DNA of 32,242 nt. It comes from Oscillospiraceae bacterium (GTDB lineage Bacteria > Bacillota > Clostridia > Oscillospirales > Ruminococcaceae). The notes beneath the pieces are model-generated. The model saw only the letters and a list, made by a program, of their open reading frames with translations. It made no database searches and was not told where the DNA came from. Shown here one piece after another: positions 8,196-15,971 of this stretch (positions are counted from its first letter, which is position 1; each line of letters starts with the position of its first letter). Both the position numbers and the translations under genes were made by a program. The DNA is taken from assembly GCA_017536405.1 (NCBI GenBank), contig JAFXHL010000096.1, positions 1 through 32,242 on the forward strand, read 5' to 3'.

Positions 8196-9080
8196 ATGCA
8201 GGTGGATTTATTTGTTCAGATAAAGGATAGTATGCCGGATTTTTCAAAGGGACATAAGAAAATTGCTGAATTTATTCTTGAACATTATGAAAAAGCGGCA
8301 TATGTAACAGCGGCTAAACTCGGAACAACAGTAGGCGTCAGCGAATCTACAGTTGTAAGATTTGCGACAGAACTTGGGTTTTCGGGATATCCTGAGTTTC
8401 AATCTGCTTTGCAGGATATAATCCGAAATAAACTTACATCCATACAGCGAATAGAGGCTACTACCGATAGAATCAGTTCTGATGATGTTTTTGAAAAAAT
8501 ACTCAATTCGGATATTGAAAAAATAAGAAAAACTCTCGAAGAAAGTAACAGAGAGGATTTTTATAATGCCGTTGATACCATTATATCGGCGAAACGCATT
8601 TACATAGTCGGAACAAGAAGTGCGTCTGCTCTGGCAAGATTTCTGGCATATTATTTCAATCTTATGTTTGAAAATGCAAGATTTATAAATACAGCAAGTA
8701 CAAGCGAAATGTTTGAACAGATTATGCGTATCGAAAAAGGGGATGTTATGATAGGTATAAGTTTCCCGAGATATTCGAAACAAACTGCGAAAGCACTCAG
8801 CTTTGCGGCTGGAAATGGCGCTAAAGTAGTTGCTATTACAGATAGTCAGAATTCACCTATTGCTGAATATTCAACACACACACTTATTGCAAAAAGCGAT
8901 ATGGCATCTTTTGTGGATTCTCTGGTAGCACCTATGAGTCTGATAAACGCTCTTATTATTGCCATAGGAATTAAAAAACAGGATGAGATAAAAACAAACT
9001 TTGAACATCTTGAAGATATATGGGATAAATATGATGTCTATGAAAAACATAATGATGATGAGGAAATAGTGCTTAAATGA
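8196..9080 (+). CDS. RpiR-family transcriptional regulator (HTH + SIS)
   Basis: A 294-residue regulator. Residues 1-80 form the RpiR-type helix-turn-helix, with GHKKIAEFILEHYE, AAKLGTTVGVSESTVVRFA and ELGFSGYPEFQ in the usual order. Residues about 110-285 form a SIS sugar-phosphate-binding domain (RIYIVGTRSASALARFLAYY, VMIGISFPRYSKQTAKAL). Such proteins usually sense phosphosugars and control sugar or amino-sugar catabolism. No sugar genes lie nearby, so the target is unclear. An in-frame TTG exists at 8172 upstream, but GGGAGG at 8181-8186 lies nine bases before the ATG at 8196, which is therefore the start. Its stop overlaps the next ATG (ATGA). Confidence 0.92.
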   Translation: MQVDLFVQIKDSMPDFSKGHKKIAEFILEHYEKAAYVTAAKLGTTVGVSESTVVRFATELGFSGYPEFQSALQDIIRNKLTSIQRIEATTDRISSDDVFEKILNSDIEKIRKTLEESNREDFYNAVDTIISAKRIYIVGTRSASALARFLAYYFNLMFENARFINTASTSEMFEQIMRIEKGDVMIGISFPRYSKQTAKALSFAAGNGAKVVAITDSQNSPIAEYSTHTLIAKSDMASFVDSLVAPMSLINALIIAIGIKKQDEIKTNFEHLEDIWDKYDVYEKHNDDEEIVLK

Positions 9081-10303
9081 AATACGATGCAATAATTATC
9101 GGAGGAGGTGCTGCCGGCCTTATGGCCGCGATAACCGCCTCAGGATTAGGAAAAAAAGTACTTCTTTTTGAAAAAAACGACAGACTCGGAAAAAAACTTC
9201 TCATAACAGGCAAAGGAAGATGTAACGTTACAAATAATTGTTCTGTTGATGAACTCATAAAAAACATCCCTTCAAATCCGAGGTTTTTATATAGTGCATT
9301 TTCTCAGTTTTCTTCTGAGGATACGATGAATTTTTTTGAAAATACAGGTGTTCCTTTGAAAACAGAGAGAGGAAACAGGGTTTTTCCTCAAAGTGATAAG
9401 AGTTCTGATATAGTGAATTCTCTTATAAAAACAGCTAAAGATTACGGTGTGGAAATACTTAATAAAAAGGTGTCATCTTTGATTATTAAAGATAATACCA
9501 TATTAGGAATAGAAACATCCGGAGAAAAATATTATTCTGATAGTGTTCTTATCGCGACAGGAGGAAAATCCTATCATTTAACGGGTTCGACAGGTGATGG
9601 ATATATTTTTGCAGAAAAAGCAGGGCATAAGATAATTCCTTTAAAACCATCGCTTGTTCCCATAGTTACAAAGGAAAAATATCCAACAGAAATGATGGGG
9701 CTTTCGCTCAAAAATGTTAACTTGTCTGTTGTAGATAAAACTACAGGCAAAAAGATTTATTCCGAAATGGGAGAAATGCTTTTTACGCATTTTGGTGTTT
9801 CGGGGCCTATTGTTCTTTCAGCGAGTTCGAGAATAAGAACAGAAGAGGCTGAACGATATATTTTTTATATTGATATGAAACCTGCTTTATCAGAGGAAAA
9901 ACTTGATTTGAGATTACAAAAGGATTTTTCAGAAAATATAAATAAGGATTATATAAATTCTTTAAATAAGTTGCTTCCGACAAAGATGATACCTGTGTTT
10001 GTAAAATTATCAGGTATTCCTATGGATACAAAAGTTAATCAGATAACAAGGGAGCAGAGACGCGATATAGTAAAACTTATGAAAAATATGCCTTTTAAAA
10101 TGAAGTCATTCAGACCGATTGATGAGGCTATTATTACGAGCGGGGGAGTTGATACGAACGAAATCAACCCTAAAACTATGGAATCTAAACTTGTAAAGGG
10201 GCTATACTTTGCAGGAGAAGTTATAGATGTTGATGCATATACAGGAGGATTCAATCTTCAGATTGCATTCTCTACTGGATATGTGGCAGGTATAAATATG
10301 TAG
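9077..10303 (+). CDS. HI0933/YhiN-family flavoprotein (NAD(P)/FAD-dependent oxidoreductase)
   Basis: A 408-residue flavoprotein with an N-terminal dinucleotide-binding motif IIIGGGAAGLMAA (Rossmann GxGxxG), followed by RLGKKLLITGKGRCNVTNN, the hallmark of the HI0933-like family. The C-terminus has the second FAD-contact region GLYFAGEVIDVDAYTGGFN. The electron donor and substrate of this family are not established. In many clostridia it lies just before cmk-plsC-ispH/rpsA, as here. It starts with an ATGA overlap of the rpiR stop. The nearest ribosome binding site (GAGG) is rather far, about 14 bases, so translation may be coupled to the upstream gene. Confidence 0.93.
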   Translation: MKYDAIIIGGGAAGLMAAITASGLGKKVLLFEKNDRLGKKLLITGKGRCNVTNNCSVDELIKNIPSNPRFLYSAFSQFSSEDTMNFFENTGVPLKTERGNRVFPQSDKSSDIVNSLIKTAKDYGVEILNKKVSSLIIKDNTILGIETSGEKYYSDSVLIATGGKSYHLTGSTGDGYIFAEKAGHKIIPLKPSLVPIVTKEKYPTEMMGLSLKNVNLSVVDKTTGKKIYSEMGEMLFTHFGVSGPIVLSASSRIRTEEAERYIFYIDMKPALSEEKLDLRLQKDFSENINKDYINSLNKLLPTKMIPVFVKLSGIPMDTKVNQITREQRRDIVKLMKNMPFKMKSFRPIDEAIITSGGVDTNEINPKTMESKLVKGLYFAGEVIDVDAYTGGFNLQIAFSTGYVAGINM

Positions 10304-10314
10304 GAGGTTGAATT

Positions 10315-10989
10315 ATGGGAAAAAATATTGCTATCGATGGACCTGCTGGTGCAGGAAAAAGTACAATTGCAAGAGCGGCCGCGTCTAAACTTGGGTTTAT
10401 ATATGTAGATACAGGTGCTTTATACAGGTCTATAGGTTTATATTGTCTTAATAACAATATTGAAACTACTGACAGAACAGAAGTAGAAAGGATACTTCCT
10501 GATATTTCTGTTCAACTTAAATATCTTGATGGCGTACAGAGAGTTATTCTTAATGATAATGATGTTTCCGAGGAAATAAGAAAACCTGAGTGTTCTATGG
10601 CTGCATCAAATGTATCTGCTATACCTGTTGTAAGAGAATTTCTTTTTGAATTACAGAGAAAAATGGCAAGAGAAAACGATGTTATAATGGATGGAAGAGA
10701 TATAGGAACCGTTATTCTTCCTGATGCGGAAGTGAAAATTTTTCTTACTGCTTCTCCCGAAGAAAGAGCAAACAGACGATTCAAGGAACTTATCGAAAAA
10801 GGAAACAATCCTGATTATGATGAACTTCTGAAAGAAATAAATCAGCGCGATTATAATGATATGCATCGAGAAACCGCACCTTTAAAACAAGCGGATGATG
10901 CTATTCTTTTCGATACAACAACACTCGGAAAAGATGAGGTTGTTGATGAGTTGTTAAAAATTATTTCGGGGAAATTGGGGGATATATAA
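10315..10989 (+). CDS. cmk: Cytidylate kinase
   Basis: A 224-residue (d)CMP kinase that phosphorylates CMP and dCMP with ATP. The P-loop is at the N-terminus (AIDGPAGAGKSTIARAAA), then VDTGALYRSIGLY for nucleotide binding, MDGRDIGTVILPDAEVKIFL in the core and ASPEERANRRFKEL in the lid. Length is normal for bacterial Cmk. A TAGGAGG ribosome binding site lies eight bases before the ATG. The next gene starts directly after its TAA. The order cmk-plsC-ispH/rpsA is a common clostridial arrangement and strengthens all three calls. Confidence 0.97.
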   Translation: MGKNIAIDGPAGAGKSTIARAAASKLGFIYVDTGALYRSIGLYCLNNNIETTDRTEVERILPDISVQLKYLDGVQRVILNDNDVSEEIRKPECSMAASNVSAIPVVREFLFELQRKMARENDVIMDGRDIGTVILPDAEVKIFLTASPEERANRRFKELIEKGNNPDYDELLKEINQRDYNDMHRETAPLKQADDAILFDTTTLGKDEVVDELLKIISGKLGDI

Positions 10990-11658
10990 ATGCCTATTCT
11001 TTATGGACTTTTTGGTATATTAAGAGGAATTGTAACTCTTATCTTCAAATGCAGATATAAACTTTCTTTTGAGGGTAAGGAGAATATTCCAAGAGATGGC
11101 GGATATGTATATGCCTCAAATCACAGAAGCTATTTTGACCCTGTGTTTATAACTCTGCCTGTAAGAACTTTTATGTCATATATGGCGAAGGAAGAACTTT
11201 TTCATAAAAATATCTTTTTTACCATTCTTATAAAAATGATGGGCGCTTTTCCTGTTGAAAGAGGAAAAGGTGATATGGGCGTAATAGATGCAGCTATCAA
11301 AAAGCTAGAGAAAAAAAGAAACCTTGTTATTTTTCCAGAAGGAACTCGTTCATATACCGGTAAGGTGGGCAGGGGAAAAACAGGAGTAGCACTTATAGCA
11401 GCAAAAGCACAAAGAGATGTTATTCCGGTAGGCATTATTTTTGAAGGCCCGAAACTTAAACCTGGTGCAAAGGTTGTAGTAAGATTCGGAAAACCTATCA
11501 AAGCGGCAGAACTTGCTATATCTGATAATCCTGATCCAAGAGAACTTAAGGCATTGAAACTTAAGATAATGTCGGCGATAACAGAACTTGTTGAGGGAAA
11601 TACTGCTGAAAATAATACTGTAGATAATTCCTTGAAGGAAGTTACAGAAAATGAATAA
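10990..11658 (+). CDS. plsC: 1-acyl-sn-glycerol-3-phosphate acyltransferase (PlsC)
   Basis: A 222-residue membrane-associated acyltransferase that adds the second acyl chain to lysophosphatidic acid in phospholipid synthesis. The catalytic HxxxxD motif is NHRSYFDP (residues about 36-43), and the glycerol-phosphate-binding motif is FPEGTRS (about 115-121). The N-terminus (YGLFGILRGIVTLIF) is hydrophobic and probably embeds in the membrane. The last 20 residues are a polar Asn/Glu-rich tail beyond the catalytic domain. The ATG directly follows the cmk stop, and its own stop overlaps the ispH start by eight bases. Confidence 0.95.
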   Translation: MPILYGLFGILRGIVTLIFKCRYKLSFEGKENIPRDGGYVYASNHRSYFDPVFITLPVRTFMSYMAKEELFHKNIFFTILIKMMGAFPVERGKGDMGVIDAAIKKLEKKRNLVIFPEGTRSYTGKVGRGKTGVALIAAKAQRDVIPVGIIFEGPKLKPGAKVVVRFGKPIKAAELAISDNPDPRELKALKLKIMSAITELVEGNTAENNTVDNSLKEVTENE

Positions 11659-13627
11659 GAAAATTACGATTGCAAAAACCGCAGGATTCTGCTTCGGAGT
11701 AAACAGAGCAGTTGATATGGTTTACAAGGCTATTGATGACGGGAATAAAGTTGCTACTTTAGGACCGATAATACATAATCCCGATGTTGTGAACGATATG
11801 AAAAATAAGGGTATAAGGGTTATATCTTCAGTATCTGAAGCAAAGCCTGATGAAATTGTTGTTATACGTTCTCACGGAGTACCTTATTCGGTTATAGAGG
11901 AATTAAAAGCAAGAGGGCTTGAATATATAGATGCAACTTGTCCTTTTGTATCAAGGATACATAAAATAGTAAGAGAAAAAAGTGCGGAAGGTTTTACCAT
12001 TCTTATTGCAGGAGATTGTTCACATCCTGAAGTAAAAGGCATTGTAGGAAATGCACTAAATGAGCCTTTTGTTTTTAATGATTTTGCTGATTTGAAGGAA
12101 ATTTTCGAAAAAAACAATAATTTTCTTCAAAAAAAGGTTGCAATTATTGCGCAAACGACTTATAATAATACATTATGGGGTAAGTGTGTCGAGTTCATAG
12201 AAAATAACTGTGAACAACCGCAAATTTACAATACGATATGCAACGCAACTTCTGACAGACAGACGGAAGCGGCAGAGCTTGCTGCAAAGTCTGATACAAT
12301 GATTGTGATAGGCGGAAAGGAAAGTTCCAACACCGCAAAACTTTGTGAAATCTGTAGTGAGCATTGCAAATGCTATCATATCGAAAATGCCGATGAACTT
12401 TGCGGAATTGATTTATCGGGCTCTTATTCTATCGGCATTACTGCGGGTGCGTCCACTCCCGCATATATAATCAAGGAGGTACAAACACTAATGAGCGACA
12501 ATGTAAAAATTATGGATGAGGAATTTGACTTTGCGAAAGCTGTTGATGAGTCATTCAAAAGAATATATACCGGTAATCGGGTGAAGGGATACATAACTGC
12601 TGTTAACGATGCTGAAGCAATCGTAGACGTTGGAACAAAGCATACTGGTTATGTTCCTCTTTCTGAATTGACTGACAATCCTGCTCTCAAACCTAAGGAT
12701 GTTGTTAAGGTTGGCGATGAAGTGGATCTCATCGTTATCAAGATTAACGACGCTGAAGGTATTGTAACACTTTCAAAGAAGAAAGTTGACGCAATGGTTG
12801 GATTCGACAAGATTGTTAAGGCTAAGGAAAATGGCGATATCCTTACAGGCGTTGTTATCAGCGTTGTAAAGGGTGGCGTTATCGTTACAAGCGAAGGAGC
12901 AAGAATTTTCGTTCCTGCATCACAGGCAACACTCCGCCGTGATGACAAGCTTGAAGAACTTGTTAATAAGGAAGTTCAGTTCAAGATTATTGAAGTTAAC
13001 GAACAGCGCGGAAGAGCAGTAGGTTCTATCAAGGAAGTTGCTAAGGCTCAGAAGAATGAAGCTCAGGCTAAGTTCTGGGAATCTGTTAATGTTGGCGATA
13101 CATTCAAGGGACAGGTTAAGTCTATCACTGATTTCGGTGTATTCGTTGATCTCGGCGGAATTGACGGAATGGTTCACCGCACAGAACTTTCATGGACAAG
13201 AATCAAGCATCCTTCAGATGTTTGCAAGGTTGGCGATGTTCTTGAAGTTTATATCAAGGATCTTGACAAGGAAAAGAATCGTATTTCTCTCGGTTACAGA
13301 AAAGCAGAAGATAATCCTTGGGAAATCTTCAAGTCAAAATACAATGTTGACGATGTAGTTAAGGCAACTGTTGTATCAGTAACACCTTTCGGTGCATTTG
13401 CTCAGATTATTCCCGGAATTGACGGTCTTATCCATATTTCTCAGATTGCAAATCAGAGAGTTGATAAGGTTGCTGACCTTCTTTCAGTTGGTCAGGAAGT
13501 TGAAGCTAAGATTACTGAAATCGACGCTGAAAACCAGAGAATCAGCATTTCAATGAGAGCTCTTCTCCCTGAAGAAGAAGTTGTTGAAACAGCTGAAACA
13601 GCAGAAGAAGCTCCTGCTGAAGAATAA
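11651..13627 (+). CDS. ispH-rpsA: IspH (HMBPP reductase) fused to ribosomal protein S1
   Basis: A 658-residue fusion. Residues 1-280 are IspH, the [4Fe-4S] enzyme that makes IPP and DMAPP from HMBPP in the last MEP-pathway step. The three cluster cysteines are Cys14 (GFCFGV), Cys97 (DATCPFV) and Cys197 (TICNATSDRQ), and RSHGVP is present. Residues about 309-377, 396-461, 483-551 and 568-635 are four S1 RNA-binding repeats (for example ITDFGVFVDLGGIDGMVH), followed by an acidic Glu/Ala tail. Such fusions are known across Clostridia. Codon use changes at the junction: Lys is about 10 AAG to 12 AAA in IspH and about 29 to 5 in the S1 part by hand count. An internal ribosome binding site and ATG lie exactly at the domain boundary. 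Confidence 0.96.
   Translation: MNKKITIAKTAGFCFGVNRAVDMVYKAIDDGNKVATLGPIIHNPDVVNDMKNKGIRVISSVSEAKPDEIVVIRSHGVPYSVIEELKARGLEYIDATCPFVSRIHKIVREKSAEGFTILIAGDCSHPEVKGIVGNALNEPFVFNDFADLKEIFEKNNNFLQKKVAIIAQTTYNNTLWGKCVEFIENNCEQPQIYNTICNATSDRQTEAAELAAKSDTMIVIGGKESSNTAKLCEICSEHCKCYHIENADELCGIDLSGSYSIGITAGASTPAYIIKEVQTLMSDNVKIMDEEFDFAKAVDESFKRIYTGNRVKGYITAVNDAEAIVDVGTKHTGYVPLSELTDNPALKPKDVVKVGDEVDLIVIKINDAEGIVTLSKKKVDAMVGFDKIVKAKENGDILTGVVISVVKGGVIVTSEGARIFVPASQATLRRDDKLEELVNKEVQFKIIEVNEQRGRAVGSIKEVAKAQKNEAQAKFWESVNVGDTFKGQVKSITDFGVFVDLGGIDGMVHRTELSWTRIKHPSDVCKVGDVLEVYIKDLDKEKNRISLGYRKAEDNPWEIFKSKYNVDDVVKATVVSVTPFGAFAQIIPGIDGLIHISQIANQRVDKVADLLSVGQEVEAKITEIDAENQRISISMRALLPEEEVVETAETAEEAPAEE
12473..12493 (+). 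promoter_or_regulatory. Internal ribosome binding site and ATG at the IspH/S1 junction
   Basis: AAGGAGGT at 12473-12480 is an essentially perfect Shine-Dalgarno sequence, ten bases before the ATG at 12491. That ATG is in frame (codon 281) and is the first codon after the IspH domain. Starting there would give a free 378-residue S1 protein beginning MSDNVKIMDEEFD. The same bases encode the IIKEV end of IspH, so the motif could be partly a by-product of protein conservation. Confidence 0.55.
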
Positions 13628-13636
13628 TATAAAATT

Positions 13637-13675
13637 AAAGCCGTTTTCGATTAGTTTCGGAAACGGCTTTTTATT
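13637..13675 (+). terminator. Terminator of the uppP-ispH/rpsA operon
   Basis: AAAGCCGTTT at 13637-13646 pairs perfectly with AAACGGCTTT at 13661-13670 around a 14-base loop. The run TTTTT follows directly at the 3' side. It lies ten bases after the ispH-rpsA stop. Confidence 0.9.
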
Positions 13676-13706
13676 TATTACAGATTGTTTACAGTTTCAA
13701 GGGAAA

Positions 13707-13768
13707 TATAGACAATAGAAATTTGAGATGATAAAATAAATTCAGTAAATATCCGGAGGAATTTTATG
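13707..13768 (+). repeat. 62-bp promoter/leader direct repeat, copy 1
   Basis: This 62-base block ends in the ATG of the lipoprotein gene at 13766 and recurs at 14619-14680 with only two differences (both A to G, at block positions 28 and 34). It contains a putative promoter, the leader TTCAGTAAATATC and the ribosome binding site CGGAGGAA, so the whole expression cassette is duplicated. Confidence 0.9.
13709..13737 (+). promoter_or_regulatory. Putative promoter in repeat copy 1
   Basis: A -35 box TAGACA at 13709-13714, a 17-base spacer and a -10 box TAAAAT at 13732-13737 each match the SigA consensus at five of six positions. Transcription would start near 13744, leaving a leader of about 20 bases with CGGAGGAA ahead of the ATG at 13766. 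Confidence 0.6.
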
Positions 13769-14554
13769 AGAAAACTTATTTTATCTTTGCTTATGATAAC
13801 GATGCTCACAGGTTGCGTTTCAGAGCCTGTAAAACAGGAAGAGGTTACGACAACTAAGGAAGATGTTGTAACAACTGTAGAAACAACCGTTGAAACAACG
13901 GAGCTGATAACTGTTATTCCGGAAATATCTGATACCAATATTATTTCTGAAACACAAGAATATGTGGATTTATTGATGGCAGACAAAACATTTATGTTAC
14001 TTGAAAATAAATATGAGTATGTTCAGGTTGTTGATTTAAATAATGATGATACACCTGAAATAATCATTGAATGTAATACATATTCAATGCCCGAAGAACA
14101 CTATTGCTATGTTTTCAGCAAAAACGAAAATGGCGTTTTTGCTGTAAGACACAGCGGTTTCGGAGATGATTATACTGTATATTCATATTACGGAAGCCTT
14201 GTGTCTTCTTATTCCGATGAAAATGGCAACAATGTTTTTATTTCTGATTTTTTATATGGCGGAGCGAACACAGGGAATAACGGCAAAAAAATAATCATTT
14301 TTGATGGTAAAGAAATAAACGAGAAAAATCTTTATACAAATGTATTTGAAAACGGTGTGCAACAATATCAGTTTTTTGATTATGAATTAACATTAGAAAA
14401 AGAATGCGATGAATACGATAAATATATTTCTTCGCTTAAAGAAAATGAGATTTTTTCAAGAAAAAAAGAATTGTTTGATAAAGATGGTTTGCGTTTCGAA
14501 AAAGAAAAAGCTGTTGATATAATAAAGGATTTACTTGATGAATTTTATGAATGA
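13766..14554 (+). CDS. Secreted lipoprotein of unknown function
   Basis: A 262-residue protein with a clear lipoprotein signal: basic MRKLI, hydrophobic core, and lipobox LTGC with Cys17 as the lipidated residue. A Thr/Glu/Val-rich linker follows (residues about 25-50, TTVETTVETTE), as in many ruminococcal surface proteins. The globular part contains VVDLNNDDTPEIII (about 88-101), an Asp/Asn-rich turn like those in calcium-binding FG-GAP/VCBS-type repeats, and further aromatic beta-strands. I do not recognise a named family. The start is fixed by CGGAGGAA six bases upstream. It shares its promoter cassette with the next gene, though the two proteins look unrelated. Confidence 0.85.
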   Translation: MRKLILSLLMITMLTGCVSEPVKQEEVTTTKEDVVTTVETTVETTELITVIPEISDTNIISETQEYVDLLMADKTFMLLENKYEYVQVVDLNNDDTPEIIIECNTYSMPEEHYCYVFSKNENGVFAVRHSGFGDDYTVYSYYGSLVSSYSDENGNNVFISDFLYGGANTGNNGKKIIIFDGKEINEKNLYTNVFENGVQQYQFFDYELTLEKECDEYDKYISSLKENEIFSRKKELFDKDGLRFEKEKAVDIIKDLLDEFYE

Positions 14555-14618
14555 ATTTTTTCTATAAGAATTTATATTTTTTGAGTTTATAAATCTTTAA
14601 AGACATATTTATGGAAAG

Positions 14619-14680
14619 TATAGACAATAGAAATTTGAGATGATAGAATAAGTTCAGTAAATATCCGGAGGAATTTTATG
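14619..14680 (+). repeat. 62-bp promoter/leader direct repeat, copy 2
   Basis: Second copy of the 62-base cassette, 60 of 62 bases identical to 13707-13768 and ending in the ATG at 14678. Similarity fades immediately upstream apart from a shared GGAAA, and the coding sequences downstream differ. The duplicated unit is therefore the expression signal rather than a gene. Confidence 0.9.
14621..14649 (+). promoter_or_regulatory. Putative promoter in repeat copy 2
   Basis: TAGACA at 14621-14626, 17 bases, then TAGAAT at 14644-14649. The one difference from copy 1 inside the -10 box falls on the position that already departs from consensus, so predicted strength is unchanged. Confidence 0.6.
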
Positions 14681-15268
14681 AAAAAATTGTCAGCAAAACA
14701 TAAAAAGATACTAAAAGCGATTTTAATACCCTTAGCTATTATTCTTGTTATTGCTATGATAAATGAAATAGTAAAATATATTATTATTTCAAAAAATGAC
14801 GATATAATTATATATAGACATAGAAGCCCGTATTTTTTATTTCTTGTTACAAAAATTGATAATTCAAATGAATTAACAATACAGATATGTAATTATCGCG
14901 GCAGAGGTTTTCTATTGCTTGATGATCCATTTTATGAAAGTCGTGAATCTATTCCTATTCCATGGAATGCTGTATATGAGAAAATTTCTATTCCTGAAGA
15001 TTATAATATCAATCCTGATAACATTTTAATAGATAAAAAAATTGGAGGATTAGCAAGAAAATTTGTTTTTCCTGACGAGAAACAAAAATTAGGATTATCT
15101 GAATATGAAATAGATTTTTATACATGTGAACATAACAGTTTACCTCAAATACTTTTTATAAATGATGGAAGAAAATTTGTTATATATAAAAAATTTAATT
15201 ATCTGTTTTTAAAAGAGATAAAAGAAGAAGAGATATCAGGTATTGAACTTTCACCTATGGATTTTTAA
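14678..15268 (+). CDS. Single-pass membrane protein of unknown function
   Basis: A 196-residue protein with a basic N-tail (MKKLSAKHKKILK), one membrane helix at about residues 14-35 and an extracytoplasmic domain of about 160 residues, beta-rich with many aromatic residues and Ile. I recognise no family. Base composition is more AT-rich than the housekeeping neighbours (ATA and AAA codons dominate), which could point to a recent arrival. The start is fixed by CGGAGGAA in the repeated leader. It ends 29 bases before a bidirectional hairpin terminator shared with the convergent rqcP gene. Confidence 0.75.
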   Translation: MKKLSAKHKKILKAILIPLAIILVIAMINEIVKYIIISKNDDIIIYRHRSPYFLFLVTKIDNSNELTIQICNYRGRGFLLLDDPFYESRESIPIPWNAVYEKISIPEDYNINPDNILIDKKIGGLARKFVFPDEKQKLGLSEYEIDFYTCEHNSLPQILFINDGRKFVIYKKFNYLFLKEIKEEEISGIELSPMDF

Positions 15269-15297
15269 TGATAAATAAAATTATAAATTATAACAAA

Positions 15298-15324
15298 AAA
15301 TCCTGAGAGATATTCTCAGGATTT
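15298..15324. terminator. Bidirectional terminator between convergent genes
   Basis: AAATCCTGAGA at 15298-15308 and TCTCAGGATTT at 15314-15324 form a perfect 11-bp stem with a five-base loop. It is flanked by A-runs on the left and TTTT on the right, so it can terminate both the plus-strand membrane-protein gene and the minus-strand rqcP. Confidence 0.9.
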
Positions 15325-15329
15325 TCTGT

Positions 15330-15572
15330 TTAAGGTATAACAACATACTGTTCTGTCGCTTCTTCTTTTCTTACTATTTCGTTTACAGAAATAACTTTTA
15401 CTTTAAGGGGAGTCTGACCCATATTTATTTCGATGATATCTCCGACTTTGACATCGTAAGATGCTCTTGCGACTTTATCGTTTACAACGATTTTTCCTGC
15501 GTCACAAGCTTCATTTGCGACAGTTCTTCTTTTTATAAGACGGACATTTTTAAGATATTTATCGAGTCTCAT
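15330..15572 (-). CDS. rqcP: S4-domain RNA-binding protein RqcP (YabO)
   Basis: An 80-residue S4-domain protein whose N-terminus MRLDKYLKNVRLIKRRTVA is nearly the same as Bacillus subtilis YabO, now called RqcP. RqcP binds the stalled 50S subunit with RqcH and assists C-terminal alanine tailing in ribosome-associated quality control. VNDKVARASYDVKVGDII in the middle and the KKEEA-like end (RKEEATEQYVVI) also match. The start is ATG 15572: AGGAGGTG lies about six bases upstream, and a GTG at 15581 is part of that ribosome binding site. It follows HU but is separated from it by a hairpin terminator, so expression probably depends on read-through or an unseen promoter. Confidence 0.9.
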   Translation of the reverse strand: MRLDKYLKNVRLIKRRTVANEACDAGKIVVNDKVARASYDVKVGDIIEINMGQTPLKVKVISVNEIVRKEEATEQYVVIP

Positions 15573-15593
15573 AAAAAACACCTCCTGTAATAA

Positions 15594-15622
15594 AAAAGAC
15601 AGCAGAAAGACTGCTGTCTTTT
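15594..15622 (-). terminator. Terminator between HU and rqcP
   Basis: A perfect 12-bp stem, AAAAGACAGCAG at 15594-15605 against CTGCTGTCTTTT at 15611-15622, with a five-base loop. On the minus strand it lies 14 bases after the HU stop and ends in a T-run. The rqcP ribosome binding site follows about five bases beyond. Confidence 0.85.
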
Positions 15623-15636
15623 AAATATCAGAAATA

Positions 15637-15939
15637 TTACTTTTTCTTTGCTTTTTTAGCCTTGGGAGCGTTAACAGCTTCCTTAAGAGCCTTACCAGCC
15701 TTGAAAGCAGGAGCCTTCTTAGCAGGAACCTTGATCTTCTGCTTTGTAGCAGGGTTGATAGCTTCCTTAGCCTTACGATCTCTTACTTCGAATGTGCCGA
15801 AGCCAACGAGCTGAACCTTTTCACCCTTTACGAGTGCTTCTTCGATTGAAGCGATAACAGCTGCAACAGCTTTGTCTGCGTCTTTCTTTGTGATTTCTGC
15901 TTTTACAGCAACTGCATTGATTAAATCTGCCTTTGTCAT
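15637..15939 (-). CDS. hup: HU-family DNA-binding protein
   Basis: A 100-residue nucleoid protein. It has the HU/IHF fold from MTKADLINAVAVKAEITKKDA through LVGFGTFEVRDRKAKEAINP (the beta-arm region) to PAFKAGKALKEAVN, and ends in an extra Lys/Ala tail (APKAKKAKKK) that probably strengthens DNA binding. Lys is almost entirely AAG and the codons are those of a highly expressed gene, unlike the neighbours. The start is ATG 15939, with GGAGGAT seven bases upstream. An ATG at 15954 contains that ribosome binding site and is not the start. It lies between mazG and rqcP on the same strand and has its own terminator, so it is probably also transcribed separately at a high level. Confidence 0.96.
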   Translation of the reverse strand: MTKADLINAVAVKAEITKKDADKAVAAVIASIEEALVKGEKVQLVGFGTFEVRDRKAKEAINPATKQKIKVPAKKAPAFKAGKALKEAVNAPKAKKAKKK

Positions 15940-15971
15940 TTTAAAATCCTCCATTTTGCCAATAACGGCAT

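Noticed and set aside
8244..8783. A 179-codon minus-strand frame opposite the RpiR regulator
   Set aside because: Rich in Cys, Tyr, Ser and Ile with no recognisable motif. It is antisense to a clear HTH-SIS protein and has no start signals.
13723..13751. An alternative promoter TTGAGA-17-TAAATA inside the 62-bp repeat
   Set aside because: It would place the transcription start within the ribosome binding site. The TAGACA-17-TAAAAT pair upstream leaves a workable leader.
13766..15268. The two genes after the 62-bp repeats as duplicates of each other
   Set aside because: The proteins share no visible sequence or domain layout: one is a lipoprotein with an LTGC lipobox, the other a single-pass protein with no lipobox.
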